This document shows positions 13,801 to 21,255 of a DNA stretch of 64,000 nucleotides, in pieces. The stretch lies in assembly GCA_016709875.1 (NCBI GenBank), contig JADJLZ010000016.1:62001-126000 (forward strand), given 5' to 3'. The notes under the pieces were generated by a model that was not told the DNA's origin, ran no database searches, and saw only the letters and a program-made list of their open reading frames with translations. This DNA is from Planctomycetota bacterium. GTDB taxonomy: Bacteria; Planctomycetota; UBA1135; GCA-002686595. Both the position numbers and the translations under genes were made by a program. The number at the start of each line of letters is the position of its first letter. Positions within the stretch are counted from its first letter, which is position 1.

Positions 13801-14514
13801 TACGTCGAGCCGCAGCTCGCGATCGAGGACCTCGAGGCCGATCTCGAGGGCGGCAAGCTCTACTCGCTGGGCGCGGCCGACCAGCGCAGCGGCACGGCGC
13901 TCTCGATCGGACTCGAGAAGCCCTACGTGTTCCAACTCGCGCTGGATCTCGAGGGAGTCGACATCGGCCGGCTGCTGCACGGCATGTTCGAGTCGGACTT
14001 CGCCACCAAGGGCAGCCTCAAGGCCCAGCTGCGCCTGCAGGGCAACACCGAGAACGTGCTCGACGTGAAGGGCTCGGGTGCTGTCTACGTCAGCGACTCG
14101 CGCCTGTGGTCGATCCCGGTCTTCCGCGAGCTCTTCTCGCAGATCGGCTTCGCCAACGCGGGCGTGTTCAAGAGCATGTTCGCCAACCTGCGCCTGGACA
14201 GCGGGCGCCTGTACCTGAACGACATCACCGTCTACAGCGACCTCTTGCAGTTGCGCGGCGAGCACGGCTGGATCGACGGCGACGGCGACATGCAGTTCGA
14301 TTTCGAGCTGCGCTACTCGATCATCGACAACCTCGGGCCGATCACGCGCCTTCTGTACTGGGTTCAGAACCGGCTGCTCTCGGTCTCGATCCGCGGCGAC
14401 ATGGCGCGTCCCTCGGTAGTCCTGAAGAACCCGATCTCCTCGCTCTTCGGCGGCGGCCAGCACCGGCGCGCGCTGCCGCTGCCGCCCTTCTCGCCCCTTC
14501 CGCCGCGCTTCTGA
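10852..14514 (+). CDS. Large AsmA-like membrane-anchored protein
   Basis: 1,220 residues. One N-terminal membrane helix (about residues 7-29, WGLVLAAGWIACALVVSIVVF) is followed by a very long, beta-rich, periplasmic-type region with no cysteine-based or catalytic motifs. The C-terminal part (about 1050-1200, including GSGAVYVSDSRLWSIPVFRE and YSIIDNLGPITRLLYW) matches the AsmA-like C-terminal domain common in Planctomycetota. AsmA/TamB/YhdP relatives form hydrophobic grooves that carry phospholipids between the membranes. The transport role is inferred from the family, not seen. It follows alr by six bases. Confidence 0.75.
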   Translation: MRALARFAWGLVLAAGWIACALVVSIVVFERSGILADTLRKELRARAGDLHVELEDARIAFFDTRLSLYGLQLGEGSSAVRIDKLELRWGVDTESGFGVRGLLLRGGRLRLSSALLQQFEERLGPGTDSGSLGRLPPIEMRGFGVEIESERWGGFANLGLVDLRARASEGGIQAEGALHRSVGEVYLHGSLGADRKLVLETLATGLPVSASYLPSAWHAFQPQGSLALEGHVEADLRPEGHATGRLRLALGGASLLVAGGKQHVDHVQLEFDGHVEAEDVGKALDPGSWECTLETSGTWEGRGFSGWGFLGPALASGSRARGFLHLSALPLDGSLVDLLAQDAAQEKLLRERWDAFTPKGEAELWASFELPEPPPGMAPALGDLRIAAEAQLAGAAGLAYRGWPQDDGSHDAGFPLPLEGARGAVVFTRDPKAKRPNLLGLVDLRGTSVCGEIRAQGLVHSHAVDAPPTLPGAGASEFDLNFEAHELAHTQPLEEALAGLGEAVPADSTWRPYRPQGGKLDIEHLRLVRKVDMPFAACDLALGLTGITLDWNEISVPLANATGKLAFRSDGKGERGLAAQFEAGLPSKDARIALSLRYQTDPSLPHGAAGKSMDELSCVEARVTGLSLKGAEKQALAKRFPDVDTALERMSPKGFVDVDLQRVQAGAAAPARWRAELTPIDVQLQPQSFKVNTKDVHGRVIVTVEEPRDPAQATSIETALAPLAGVSQGIGRMAFAGRLPGAQVELWAAGIHLDDGNVRGALGEGANKFDMSGFGVQGPVDLSGRILLETEQSEGFGLAATIYLRGNTFRTQPHELVLKNLHGRLELEKGVLTGPELHALLGRTEVVLRGLDFHTTDDRFQLGVALEAHGLPLDREHLTGFMDEKTLTPLLEELHLEGTLDIESGRIDIEGHSASDSQLVFRGEVLVHDTSVQLGLPWKIRSARASIEKLLLEGGRLRAMARVHDLEGTLAEREVSKASMLLTYVEPQLAIEDLEADLEGGKLYSLGAADQRSGTALSIGLEKPYVFQLALDLEGVDIGRLLHGMFESDFATKGSLKAQLRLQGNTENVLDVKGSGAVYVSDSRLWSIPVFRELFSQIGFANAGVFKSMFANLRLDSGRLYLNDITVYSDLLQLRGEHGWIDGDGDMQFDFELRYSIIDNLGPITRLLYWVQNRLLSVSIRGDMARPSVVLKNPISSLFGGGQHRRALPLPPFSPLPPRF

Positions 14515-14521
14515 GGCGCCG

Positions 14522-14527
14522 TACACT
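14522..14527 (+). promoter_or_regulatory. Candidate -10 box (TACACT) before the guanylyltransferase
   Basis: TACACT ends 6 bases before the ATG at 14534 in the 19-base gap after the AsmA-like gene. It fits the leaderless pattern. Confidence 0.4.
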
Positions 14528-14533
14528 GCCCGC

Positions 14534-15581
14534 ATGAGCACGACGGAGATCTACGCGGTCCTGATGGCGGGCGGCTCGGGGACGCGCTTCTGGCCCGCGA
14601 GCCGGCGTGCGCTGCCCAAGCAGTTCCTGCCGATCGGCTCGTCGAAGCCGCTCCTGCGCGAGACCTTCGAACGCCTCGAGGGACTGGTCGCGCCCGAGCG
14701 CGCTGGTCGTCGCGAACAAGCTGCACCGCAAGCTGGTCGCCAAGTGCCTGCCCGAGCTGCCCGCAGAGAACGTGCTGCTCGAGCCCGTGGGCCGCAACAC
14801 GGCGCCCTGCATCGCCTGGGCCGCGAGCACGATCGCCGCGCGCGCTCCGGACAGCGTGCAGATCGTGCTGCCCTCGGACCACCTGATCCGCCCGGCGCAG
14901 CGCTTTCGCGAGCTCCTGTGTGTCGCCATCGAGGAGACGCTGCAGAGCGACGCGCTGCTGACGCTGGGCGTGCGCCCGACCCACCCGGCGACCGGCTACG
15001 GCTACATCGAGCTCGGCGAATGTCTGCACGAACGCGCGGGTGCGCCCGTGCAGCGCGTCGCGCGCTTCGTCGAGAAACCCGACCGCGCGCGCGCCGAGCA
15101 GTTCCTGGCCAGCGGGAACTTCCTCTGGAACGCCGGCATCTTCGTCTGGAGCACGCGCGCGATCCTGGGGGCCTTGCAACGCTACCTGCCGGACACGCTC
15201 GCGGCCTGCGCGAAGCTCGGCCCTCGGCCGCGCCTCTCGACCTTCGCGCGACTCGCGGCGGACTCGATCGACACCGGCGTGCTCGAGCGCGCGGAAAACG
15301 TGCGCGTCGTGCCCGTCGACTTTTCCTGGAGCGACGTCGGCTCCTGGACCGCGCTGGCGGAGCTGCCCGACGGCGGCGGTGGCGGCGCCGAACTCCTCGC
15401 GCTGGAGAGCTCCGGCTGCGTGACCTGGGCGCCCAAGGGCGAGTTGATCGCGCTGCTCGGAGTGCACGACCTCGTCGTGGTGCACGCGGGCAAGGTCACG
15501 CTCGTCGTCCCCCGCGATCGCGCGCAGGACGTGCGCAAGCTCGTGGCACAGATGGAGCAGCGCGACCCGCGCTTCGTCTAG
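14534..15581 (+). CDS. manC: Mannose-1-phosphate guanylyltransferase, frameshifted
   Basis: The enzyme makes GDP-mannose from GTP and mannose-1-P. The first 55 or so residues (MAGGSGTRFWPASRRA, PKQFLPIGS) read in one frame. From about 14705 the protein continues in the +1 frame as ALVVANKLHRKLVAKC, then FVEKPDRARAEQF and GNFLWNAGIFVWS, to the stop at 15581. The break lies in a short GC tract at 14699-14706. Restoring two bases (one GC unit) would give a smooth join (VAPERALVVANK), so a sequencing or assembly deletion is likelier than a decayed gene. The C-terminal half keeps normal codon use. About 350 residues if repaired, the normal size of the short form without the isomerase domain. Confidence 0.85.
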
Positions 15582-15584
15582 GCC

Positions 15585-16019
15585 ATGGCCATCACGGGCG
15601 GCGCGCTGGCGATCGACCACGGCACGAAGCGCACGGGCTTCGCCTACGCGGATGCTCTGCGCATCAGCCTCAACGCGCTCGAACCCTTCCACGGCCCGGG
15701 CGACGCGCCCGCGATGCTCGAGCACATCGCGAAGCTGTGCGACGAGCGCAGCGTGCGCACCTTCGTGGTCGGCCTGCCCTACAACATGGACGGCAGCGAG
15801 GGCCCGCGCGCGGCCGACGTGCGCGCCTTCGGCGAACGCCTGCGCGCGCGCTTCCCCGCGGTCGAGCTGGTCTACGCCGACGAGCGCCTCTCGTCCAAGG
15901 AGGCCGAGGAGCTGCTGCGCGAGAGCGGCTTGCACGGCCTGAAGGCGCGCGCCCTGCGCGACAGCTTCAGCGCCCTGGTGGTGCTGCGCGACTGGGTGCG
16001 AGCGCACGAGCGCAGCTGA
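15585..16019 (+). CDS. ruvX: Putative pre-16S rRNA nuclease / Holliday junction resolvase RuvX (YqgF)
   Basis: 144 residues with the RNase H-like fold. The acidic start is ALAIDHGTKRTGFAYAD, the middle is VVGLPYNMDGSEGPRA, and the ending is YADERLSSKEAEELL followed by the Asp in RDSFSALVVLRDW, all as in YqgF proteins. The family trims pre-16S rRNA ends, and resolvase activity has also been proposed. It starts three bases after the guanylyltransferase stop and is followed at once by the promoter-like element of the first sigma fusion gene. Confidence 0.9.
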   Translation: MAITGGALAIDHGTKRTGFAYADALRISLNALEPFHGPGDAPAMLEHIAKLCDERSVRTFVVGLPYNMDGSEGPRAADVRAFGERLRARFPAVELVYADERLSSKEAEELLRESGLHGLKARALRDSFSALVVLRDWVRAHERS

Positions 16020-16037
16020 GCGGATTTGTGCGAGAAT
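16020..16037 (+). promoter_or_regulatory. Upstream element A shared by both sigma-fusion genes
   Basis: GCGGATTTGTGCGAGAAT lies 43 bases before the ATG at 16080. A near-copy (16 of 18 identical) sits at 18653-18670 before the paralogue. The TGCGAGAAT end resembles an extended -10 element. It could be a shared, perhaps self-recognised, promoter, or simply sequence kept since the duplication. Confidence 0.45.
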
Positions 16038-16079
16038 CCTGCGGTCCTTCCGCCGAGCGCGGCACTGGACCCTTCCGGC

Positions 16080-18629
16080 ATGGGTCCCCGATCCCACGAA
16101 CTCGAAGAGCTGCTCGCGCACGGTCCCTGGATCCAGAGACTGGCGCGCCACCTCGTGCACGATCCCTCGCAGGCCGAGGACCTCGTGCAAAGGGCCTGGC
16201 TGGCCCTGCTCGAGCGTCCGCCGCAGCACAACCACTCGCTGCGCAGCTGGTTCGCGGCCGTACTGCGCAACCTTGCGCGCGCGGACCGGCGTTCGGAGCA
16301 AAGGCGCCTTGCGCGCGAGCAGTTCGCCCACGCGCGCGGACCGGAGTCCCCGCACGACGAATTGGGCGCGACGCTGGAGCTCTCGAAGCTGCTCGCGGAC
16401 GCGGTCGGAAAACTCGAGGAACCCTACCGCAGCACGCTCTTCCGCCGCTACTACGAGGGCCTCGAACCGCGGCGCATCGCCGAGCTCGACGGCCTGCCGC
16501 TCAAGACGGTCAAGTCGCGCCTCGCGCGCGGGCTCGAGAAGCTGCGCGAGCGGCTCGACCGCGATCAGCCCGGCGGCCGCGGCACGTGGATCAGCGCCTG
16601 CATTCCGCTTCTGCAAGGATCGAGCGCGCCGCTGGCGCTGGGAGGAATCGTGATGAACGTGAAGATCGTCTGCAGCGCCGCGGCGCTGGTGCTCGTGGGT
16701 GCGTGGGCGCTGCTGCACAGCGGCCATCCGGAGCTGCCCGTGAAGGGCGCCGCGCTCGAGCGCGGAGCGCTCAGCGAACCCGCGGCGCTCGAGTCCCCGT
16801 CCGCGCAAGTCACGCAGAGCGCACCCGGGTCCGTTCGCCAGAACCTCGAGCCGACGGCGGCGGCCGCCGCGCCCGAGCCGGTGGCCCCCGCTCCTGTGCG
16901 CCTGCTCCCCGGTCGCGTGGTCGATCCGGCCGGACTCGGTCTGGCGGGTGTGCGCCTGGTGTGCGTCTCGCGAGAGGAGGCGCTCGCCTCGCGCCAGGGC
17001 AGCGCGGCGATCACGGAGCGCGAATTCTGCGCCACCAGCGGAGCGGACGGCCGCTTCGAGATGCCGCTCCCCCAGCAGGGAGGTCTGCTGCTCGGAGAGC
17101 GGCCCGGTTTCGTGACGCTGATGGGCTCCGACGTCTGGAGCGGACAGTTTCGACAAGAGTTGCTGGTGGTGATGGCGCCGCGCGTCGACATCGCGGGGAC
17201 GGTCGTCGATGAGCACGGGCTGCCCGTCGTCGCCGCCGAGCTGCGCATCGGAGGCGGCGACCGCGTGCGCAAGGACCTCGGCCTGGCCTCCGACTCGGCG
17301 GTCGAGATCCTCTGGAGGGCGCGCAGCGACGAGCAGGGCCGCTTCGCGATCGACGGCGCGCCCGGCCTCTCGAGCATGAAGCTGGCCGCGTTCCATCCGC
17401 GCTACACGCAGAGCTCGATCGCGATGCCGGAGCTCTCGCGCAGCGACCTGCGCCTCGTGCTCGACTCGCGCGAATCGAGGGTGCTCGCCGGCGAGGTGCT
17501 CGAGAAGAACGGACAGCCCGTCGCGGAGGCGCTGGTCGCGATGGGCCAGGTGGCGACGCGCACGGACGCCGCGGGCCGCTTCGAGCTGGAGCTCGAGGAC
17601 AAGCATGTGAGCAATGGCAACGGTGTCTTCCGGTCGACGCTCTCGGCCTTCTTGATGGCGGTCAAGCCCGAGCGCATGCCCGCGCGCATGCAGGAACCGG
17701 CGGCCGGCTGGCCGGGCTTCGTGACGCTCGTGATCGGCGACGAGCCGCTCTCGATCCGCGGCCGGGTGCTCGACCACGCGGGTCAGCCGATCGCGGGCGC
17801 CGTCGTGCGCGTGACCAACGAGCACAGCTTCGGCATCGTGAGCTCGAAGCTCGAGGCCACGGGCTGGGATCGTTCGCTCGAGAGCGTCGCGCGCCACGGC
17901 GATTCGATGGAGGCTCCCACGCGCACCGACGCCAAGGGCGAGTTCGAGATCGGCGGCCTGCTCGACGAGGATTACGTGCTGCAGGCCTTCTCGCGCGAGA
18001 CGCTGCAGATGGTGGAGAGTGAGCCCGTGCACGCCGGAGGGCACGGAATCGAGTTGCGCTTCGGCCCGCTCGCGGGCGTCGAGCGCGTGGCCGGCCGCGT
18101 GCTCTCGCTGCACGGCGAGCCGCTCGCCGGCGTGAGCATCGTCCCGGGACGGCCCGGCATCGACCTGCTCGCGGGGCCGGAGGGACGCACGCTCTTCGGC
18201 ACCTCGCGCACGACCGACGCCGACGGCCGCTTCGACTTCGGCGAGATCGCGGTCGAGGGCTTGGTCTTCCAGTACATCGGTGACCAGATCCAGCCCGTGA
18301 TCGGCTGGAAGGCGCCCGCGGGCACTCAGCTCTCGCAGATCCAGATAAGCGTCGCCTGCCGCTGCCATGTGCAGGTCGACCTCGGCGATCGCCCGGAGCT
18401 CGCCGACTCGCTGGTCGTGCTCGACGAGCACGGCGAGCCGCTGGTGATGTGGACCTGGATGGGCAACATCTCGAGCACCGCGATCGCGGAGCCGATCCGC
18501 GACGGGAAGTCGGACGTGTTCACGGTGCCCGAGAACGCCGCGACGGTCGTGCTCAAGAAGGACGGCGTCGAGGTGCAGCGCCGGCCGGTGAGCCTGAAGC
18601 CCGGGCCGCTCGAGACGCTGCGCTTCTAG
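16080..18629 (+). CDS. ECF sigma factor fused to a membrane anchor and CarboxypepD-regulatory-like domains (copy 1)
   Basis: 849 residues. Residues about 7-80 are sigma region 2 (AEDLVQRAWLALLE, LRSWFAAVLRNLARADRR). Residues about 105-160 are region 4 with its helix-turn-helix (FRRYYEGLEPRRIAELDG, LKTVKSRLARGLEKLRERLD). A membrane helix follows at about 195-213. The remaining 630 residues are five or six beta-sandwich repeats of the carboxypeptidase regulatory-like type (GRVVDPAGLGLAGVRL, GRVLDHAGQPIAGAVV, GRVLSLHGEPLAGVSI, each followed by a T-D-A-x-G-R-F-like strand). I infer a membrane-tethered sigma factor with an outside sensing or adhesive part. I use the ATG at 16080; the GTG at 16026 falls inside the shared upstream element. 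The paralogue follows directly. Target genes are unknown. Confidence 0.85.
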   Translation: MGPRSHELEELLAHGPWIQRLARHLVHDPSQAEDLVQRAWLALLERPPQHNHSLRSWFAAVLRNLARADRRSEQRRLAREQFAHARGPESPHDELGATLELSKLLADAVGKLEEPYRSTLFRRYYEGLEPRRIAELDGLPLKTVKSRLARGLEKLRERLDRDQPGGRGTWISACIPLLQGSSAPLALGGIVMNVKIVCSAAALVLVGAWALLHSGHPELPVKGAALERGALSEPAALESPSAQVTQSAPGSVRQNLEPTAAAAAPEPVAPAPVRLLPGRVVDPAGLGLAGVRLVCVSREEALASRQGSAAITEREFCATSGADGRFEMPLPQQGGLLLGERPGFVTLMGSDVWSGQFRQELLVVMAPRVDIAGTVVDEHGLPVVAAELRIGGGDRVRKDLGLASDSAVEILWRARSDEQGRFAIDGAPGLSSMKLAAFHPRYTQSSIAMPELSRSDLRLVLDSRESRVLAGEVLEKNGQPVAEALVAMGQVATRTDAAGRFELELEDKHVSNGNGVFRSTLSAFLMAVKPERMPARMQEPAAGWPGFVTLVIGDEPLSIRGRVLDHAGQPIAGAVVRVTNEHSFGIVSSKLEATGWDRSLESVARHGDSMEAPTRTDAKGEFEIGGLLDEDYVLQAFSRETLQMVESEPVHAGGHGIELRFGPLAGVERVAGRVLSLHGEPLAGVSIVPGRPGIDLLAGPEGRTLFGTSRTTDADGRFDFGEIAVEGLVFQYIGDQIQPVIGWKAPAGTQLSQIQISVACRCHVQVDLGDRPELADSLVVLDEHGEPLVMWTWMGNISSTAIAEPIRDGKSDVFTVPENAATVVLKKDGVEVQRRPVSLKPGPLETLRF
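16641..16655 (+). promoter_or_regulatory. Internal ribosome-binding site at the sigma/membrane junction (copy 1)
   Basis: GGAGG at 16641-16645 lies 7 bases before an in-frame ATG (codon 192). Translation from there would begin MNVKIVCSAAALVLVGAW, a signal-anchor-like sequence. The identical arrangement is present in copy 2. Internal initiation could make the sensor part without the sigma domain. Confidence 0.4.
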
Positions 18630-18637
18630 CGCGGCAG
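18614..18637 (+). repeat. 24-bp direct repeat, copy 1 (duplication junction)
   Basis: Identical over 24 bases to 21232-21255. It spans the last codons and stop of each sigma-fusion gene plus 8 bases beyond the stop. In the second copy those 8 bases are the 3' end of the hydrolase gene on the other strand. This suggests the tandem duplication carried a little of the hydrolase tail with it. Confidence 0.6.
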
Positions 18638-18652
18638 GATCCCTGCGGCCGC

Positions 18653-18670
18653 GCGGATTTCTGCCAGAAT
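18653..18670 (+). promoter_or_regulatory. Upstream element B shared by both sigma-fusion genes
   Basis: GCGGATTTCTGCCAGAAT lies 36 bases before the ATG at 18707 and matches the element at 16020-16037 at 16 of 18 positions. See that entry for possible roles. Confidence 0.45.
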
Positions 18671-18706
18671 TCGGGAGCCGATCGCCGGACGGCGGCATCG
18701 GATCCC

Positions 18707-21247
18707 ATGGCTATGGAGAAGCGCCATCGTTTCGAGGAGCTGCTCGCGCACGGGCCGTGGGTCCGGCGCCTGGCGCGCAGCCTCGTGCGCGACCGCGCGC
18801 GCGCGGACGACCTCGAGCAGCAGGCCTGGCTCGCGGCGCTCGAGCATCCGCCGCGCGCGGATTTTCCGCTGCAGCGCTGGTTCGCGGCCGTGCTGCGCAA
18901 CCGCGTGCGCGAGGAGCAGCGCGCGGACGCGCGCCGCACGCGGCGCGAGGAGCTGGCTGCGGCGGACGAGAGCGCGCGCTGCATCGACACGCTCGAGGCG
19001 CTCGAGCTCTCGCGTGCGCTGGCACTCGCGGTCGCCGAGCTCGAGGAGCCCTTTCGCGGCACGCTCTTCCGCCGCTACTACGAAGACCTCGAGCCGCGGC
19101 GCATCGCCGAGCTCGACGGCCTGCCGCTGAAGACCGTCAAGTCGCGCCTGGCGCGCGGCCTCGAGAAGCTGCGCGAGCGCCTCGATCGAGAACAACCCGG
19201 CGGCCGCACGGCGTGGATGGCGGCCTGCGTGCCGCTCCTGCGCAGGCACTCGACGCCGCTCGTCCTGGGAGGAATCGCCGTGAAGACCAAGCTCGCTCTC
19301 GCCGCCGCCGTGCTGCTGCTCTTCGTCCTCGGAGCGCTGCGTCTCGCGGGTTTGCCCGCACCCCTGCCCGAGCCCCAGGCGCTCGCACCCGCCGCGCCCG
19401 CGGACCCGCGCGCGAGCGAGCTCGCGACGGCCGAGAGCGACGGCGCGCGCGCGGAGATCTCCGCGATGGCGCCGACGCCGGCCGCGCAGTCCCCTGTCGG
19501 CGCGCTGTGTCCGTACGCGCAGACCCCGACCGACCTCGCCGGGCGCGCGATCGACGCGCGCGGCCAGCCGCTCGAAGGCGTGCGGCTCTTCCTCGTCACG
19601 CCCGAACAGGCCGCGGCGCTGCGCGAGCCCGGCGCGAGCTCCGCGGTGTACCCGACCGGCGCGACCAGCGACGCCGCCGGACGCTTCACGATCCGCCTCT
19701 CGCGCGGCGGCCTGATCGTGATGGGCGAACGCGCGGACCTCGTCACGCTGCTCGGTGCCTACGCCTGGGCTCCGCGGCGCGCGGGAGGTCTGACCGTCGT
19801 CCTCGCCACGGCGATCGACGCTGGAGGCAGCGTCGTGGACGAACGGGGCACGGCGATCGCGGGGGCGCAGGTGCAGGCCCTCTCGGCCACTGGGCTGCGC
19901 GAGACGCTCGAGCTCGCGGGCGCGGCCGAGATCCCCTGGCGAGCGCGCACGGGCGCGGACGGCCGCTTCGAGTTCGAGCGCGTGCCTGCCGGTCCGTGCG
20001 CCGCGCTCTCGGCTTTCCATGCGCTGCACGAACCGGCCTCGGTCCCGATGCCCGCGCTCCCCGACCCGAACCTGCGCCTCGTGCTCGGCTCGCGCGCGGG
20101 CGCGCGCATCGCGGGGGTCGTGCTCGAACCCGACGGCGCGCCGGCCACGGGCGCGTGCGTCGGCATGGGACAGATCGCGGTGCGCTGCGACGGGCTCGGC
20201 CGCTTCGAGGTCGAGCTCGATCCGAGCCTTCCCGACCACGACGGCGTGCCGCGCGTGCAGCACTCCAAGGAGATCGGAGCCGCCAAGTCAGGCTTCGGCG
20301 CCGCGCACCTCGACGAGCCCGAGACGGGCTGGCCGGCCTTCGTCACGCTGCTGCTCACACAAGCGCCGCTCGAGATCCGCGGGCGCGTCGAGGGACCGGA
20401 TGGCGCGCCGCTCTCGAGCATTCAGGTCCAGCTCGTGAACGAGCACGTGCTCGGCATGCTCCCCTCGCAGGCCGGCTCGTACTTCGTCGCGCGCTCGCTC
20501 GAGGGCCTGGCACGCCAGGGCGACGAGTTCGAGGCGCCGGCCGTCACGAGCCGCGACGGATCCTTCGTGGTGCGCGGGTTGCTCGACCAGCCCTACGTGC
20601 TGCGCGCCTTCGATCCGCGCAGTCTGCGCACGCTGGTGAGCGAAGCGATCCCCGCGGGCAGCGCGGGCGTGGTCCTGCACTTCCCCTCTTCGTCCGGGAT
20701 CACGCGGGTCGCGGGTCGCGTGCTCTCGCTCGCGGGCGAGCCGCTCGCGAACGTGCAGATCCTGCCGCTGCGCCCGGCCGGGGTCGTCTCGAGCATGCGG
20801 GTGCGCCTGCTCCCGGGCGAGCTGCGCACCACCGACGGCGAAGGCCGCTTCGATCTCGGCGGAATGGAGAGCGAGGGGCTGCAGCTGCAGCTCATGGGCG
20901 ATGGCCTGCAGACGATCGTCGACTGGAAGCCGCCGCCGTTCGCCGATCTCTCCGCGCTCGAGCCGCGCCTCGCGCGGCGACTTCGCCTGCTGGTCGAGCT
21001 GACCGCGAATCCCGAGCGCGCGGACTCCGTGGTCGTGCTCGACGCGCAGGGCCGGGAGCTGGAACTGTGGATCCGGACGCGGGAGTCGCTCTCCTTCGAA
21101 CGCGCGCAGCCTTTGAAGCAGGGTCGCTCGGAAGTGCTGCTCGTCGCCGAGACGGCGGCCACGGTGGCGATCCGCAAGGACGGCGCGGAGGTCGAACGCC
21201 GGGCGGTGGTGCTCGATCCCGCCGGCCTGACGACGCTGCGCTTCTAG
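18707..21247 (+). CDS. ECF sigma factor fused to a membrane anchor and CarboxypepD-regulatory-like domains (copy 2)
   Basis: 846 residues, a full-length paralogue of the preceding gene with the same layout. Sigma region 2 is at about 8-80 (FEELLAHGPWVRRLARSLV, LQRWFAAVLRNRVREEQR) and region 4 at about 105-165, almost identical to copy 1 (RRIAELDGLPLKTVKSRLAR). A membrane helix sits at about 196-212 (LALAAAVLLLFVLGALRLAG), followed by the same series of beta-sandwich repeats. The DNA-binding part is far better conserved between the copies than the outside part. The two may therefore read the same promoters but respond to different signals; this is inference. Start at the ATG at 18707, with a second in-frame ATG at 18713. 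The stop overlaps the convergent hydrolase stop within CTAG. Confidence 0.85.
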   Translation: MAMEKRHRFEELLAHGPWVRRLARSLVRDRARADDLEQQAWLAALEHPPRADFPLQRWFAAVLRNRVREEQRADARRTRREELAAADESARCIDTLEALELSRALALAVAELEEPFRGTLFRRYYEDLEPRRIAELDGLPLKTVKSRLARGLEKLRERLDREQPGGRTAWMAACVPLLRRHSTPLVLGGIAVKTKLALAAAVLLLFVLGALRLAGLPAPLPEPQALAPAAPADPRASELATAESDGARAEISAMAPTPAAQSPVGALCPYAQTPTDLAGRAIDARGQPLEGVRLFLVTPEQAAALREPGASSAVYPTGATSDAAGRFTIRLSRGGLIVMGERADLVTLLGAYAWAPRRAGGLTVVLATAIDAGGSVVDERGTAIAGAQVQALSATGLRETLELAGAAEIPWRARTGADGRFEFERVPAGPCAALSAFHALHEPASVPMPALPDPNLRLVLGSRAGARIAGVVLEPDGAPATGACVGMGQIAVRCDGLGRFEVELDPSLPDHDGVPRVQHSKEIGAAKSGFGAAHLDEPETGWPAFVTLLLTQAPLEIRGRVEGPDGAPLSSIQVQLVNEHVLGMLPSQAGSYFVARSLEGLARQGDEFEAPAVTSRDGSFVVRGLLDQPYVLRAFDPRSLRTLVSEAIPAGSAGVVLHFPSSSGITRVAGRVLSLAGEPLANVQILPLRPAGVVSSMRVRLLPGELRTTDGEGRFDLGGMESEGLQLQLMGDGLQTIVDWKPPPFADLSALEPRLARRLRLLVELTANPERADSVVVLDAQGRELELWIRTRESLSFERAQPLKQGRSEVLLVAETAATVAIRKDGAEVERRAVVLDPAGLTTLRF
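19268..19282 (+). promoter_or_regulatory. Internal ribosome-binding site at the sigma/membrane junction (copy 2)
   Basis: GGAGG at 19268-19272 lies 7 bases before an in-frame GTG (codon 192), giving MKTKLALAAAVLLLFVLG. Position and spacing equal those in copy 1. Confidence 0.4.
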
Positions 21248-21255
21248 CGCGGCAG
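21232..21255 (+). repeat. 24-bp direct repeat, copy 2 (duplication junction)
   Basis: Partner of 18614-18637. Here the part beyond the stop codon is coding sequence of the convergent hydrolase gene. Confidence 0.6.

Noticed and set aside
16026..16079. GTG at 16026 as start of sigma fusion copy 1
   Set aside because: It falls inside the upstream element shared with copy 2 and adds a non-conserved leader.
14364..18698. Minus-strand open frame of 1,444 codons opposite manC, ruvX and sigma fusion copy 1
   Set aside because: Same reason: composition-driven shadow of recognised genes on the plus strand.
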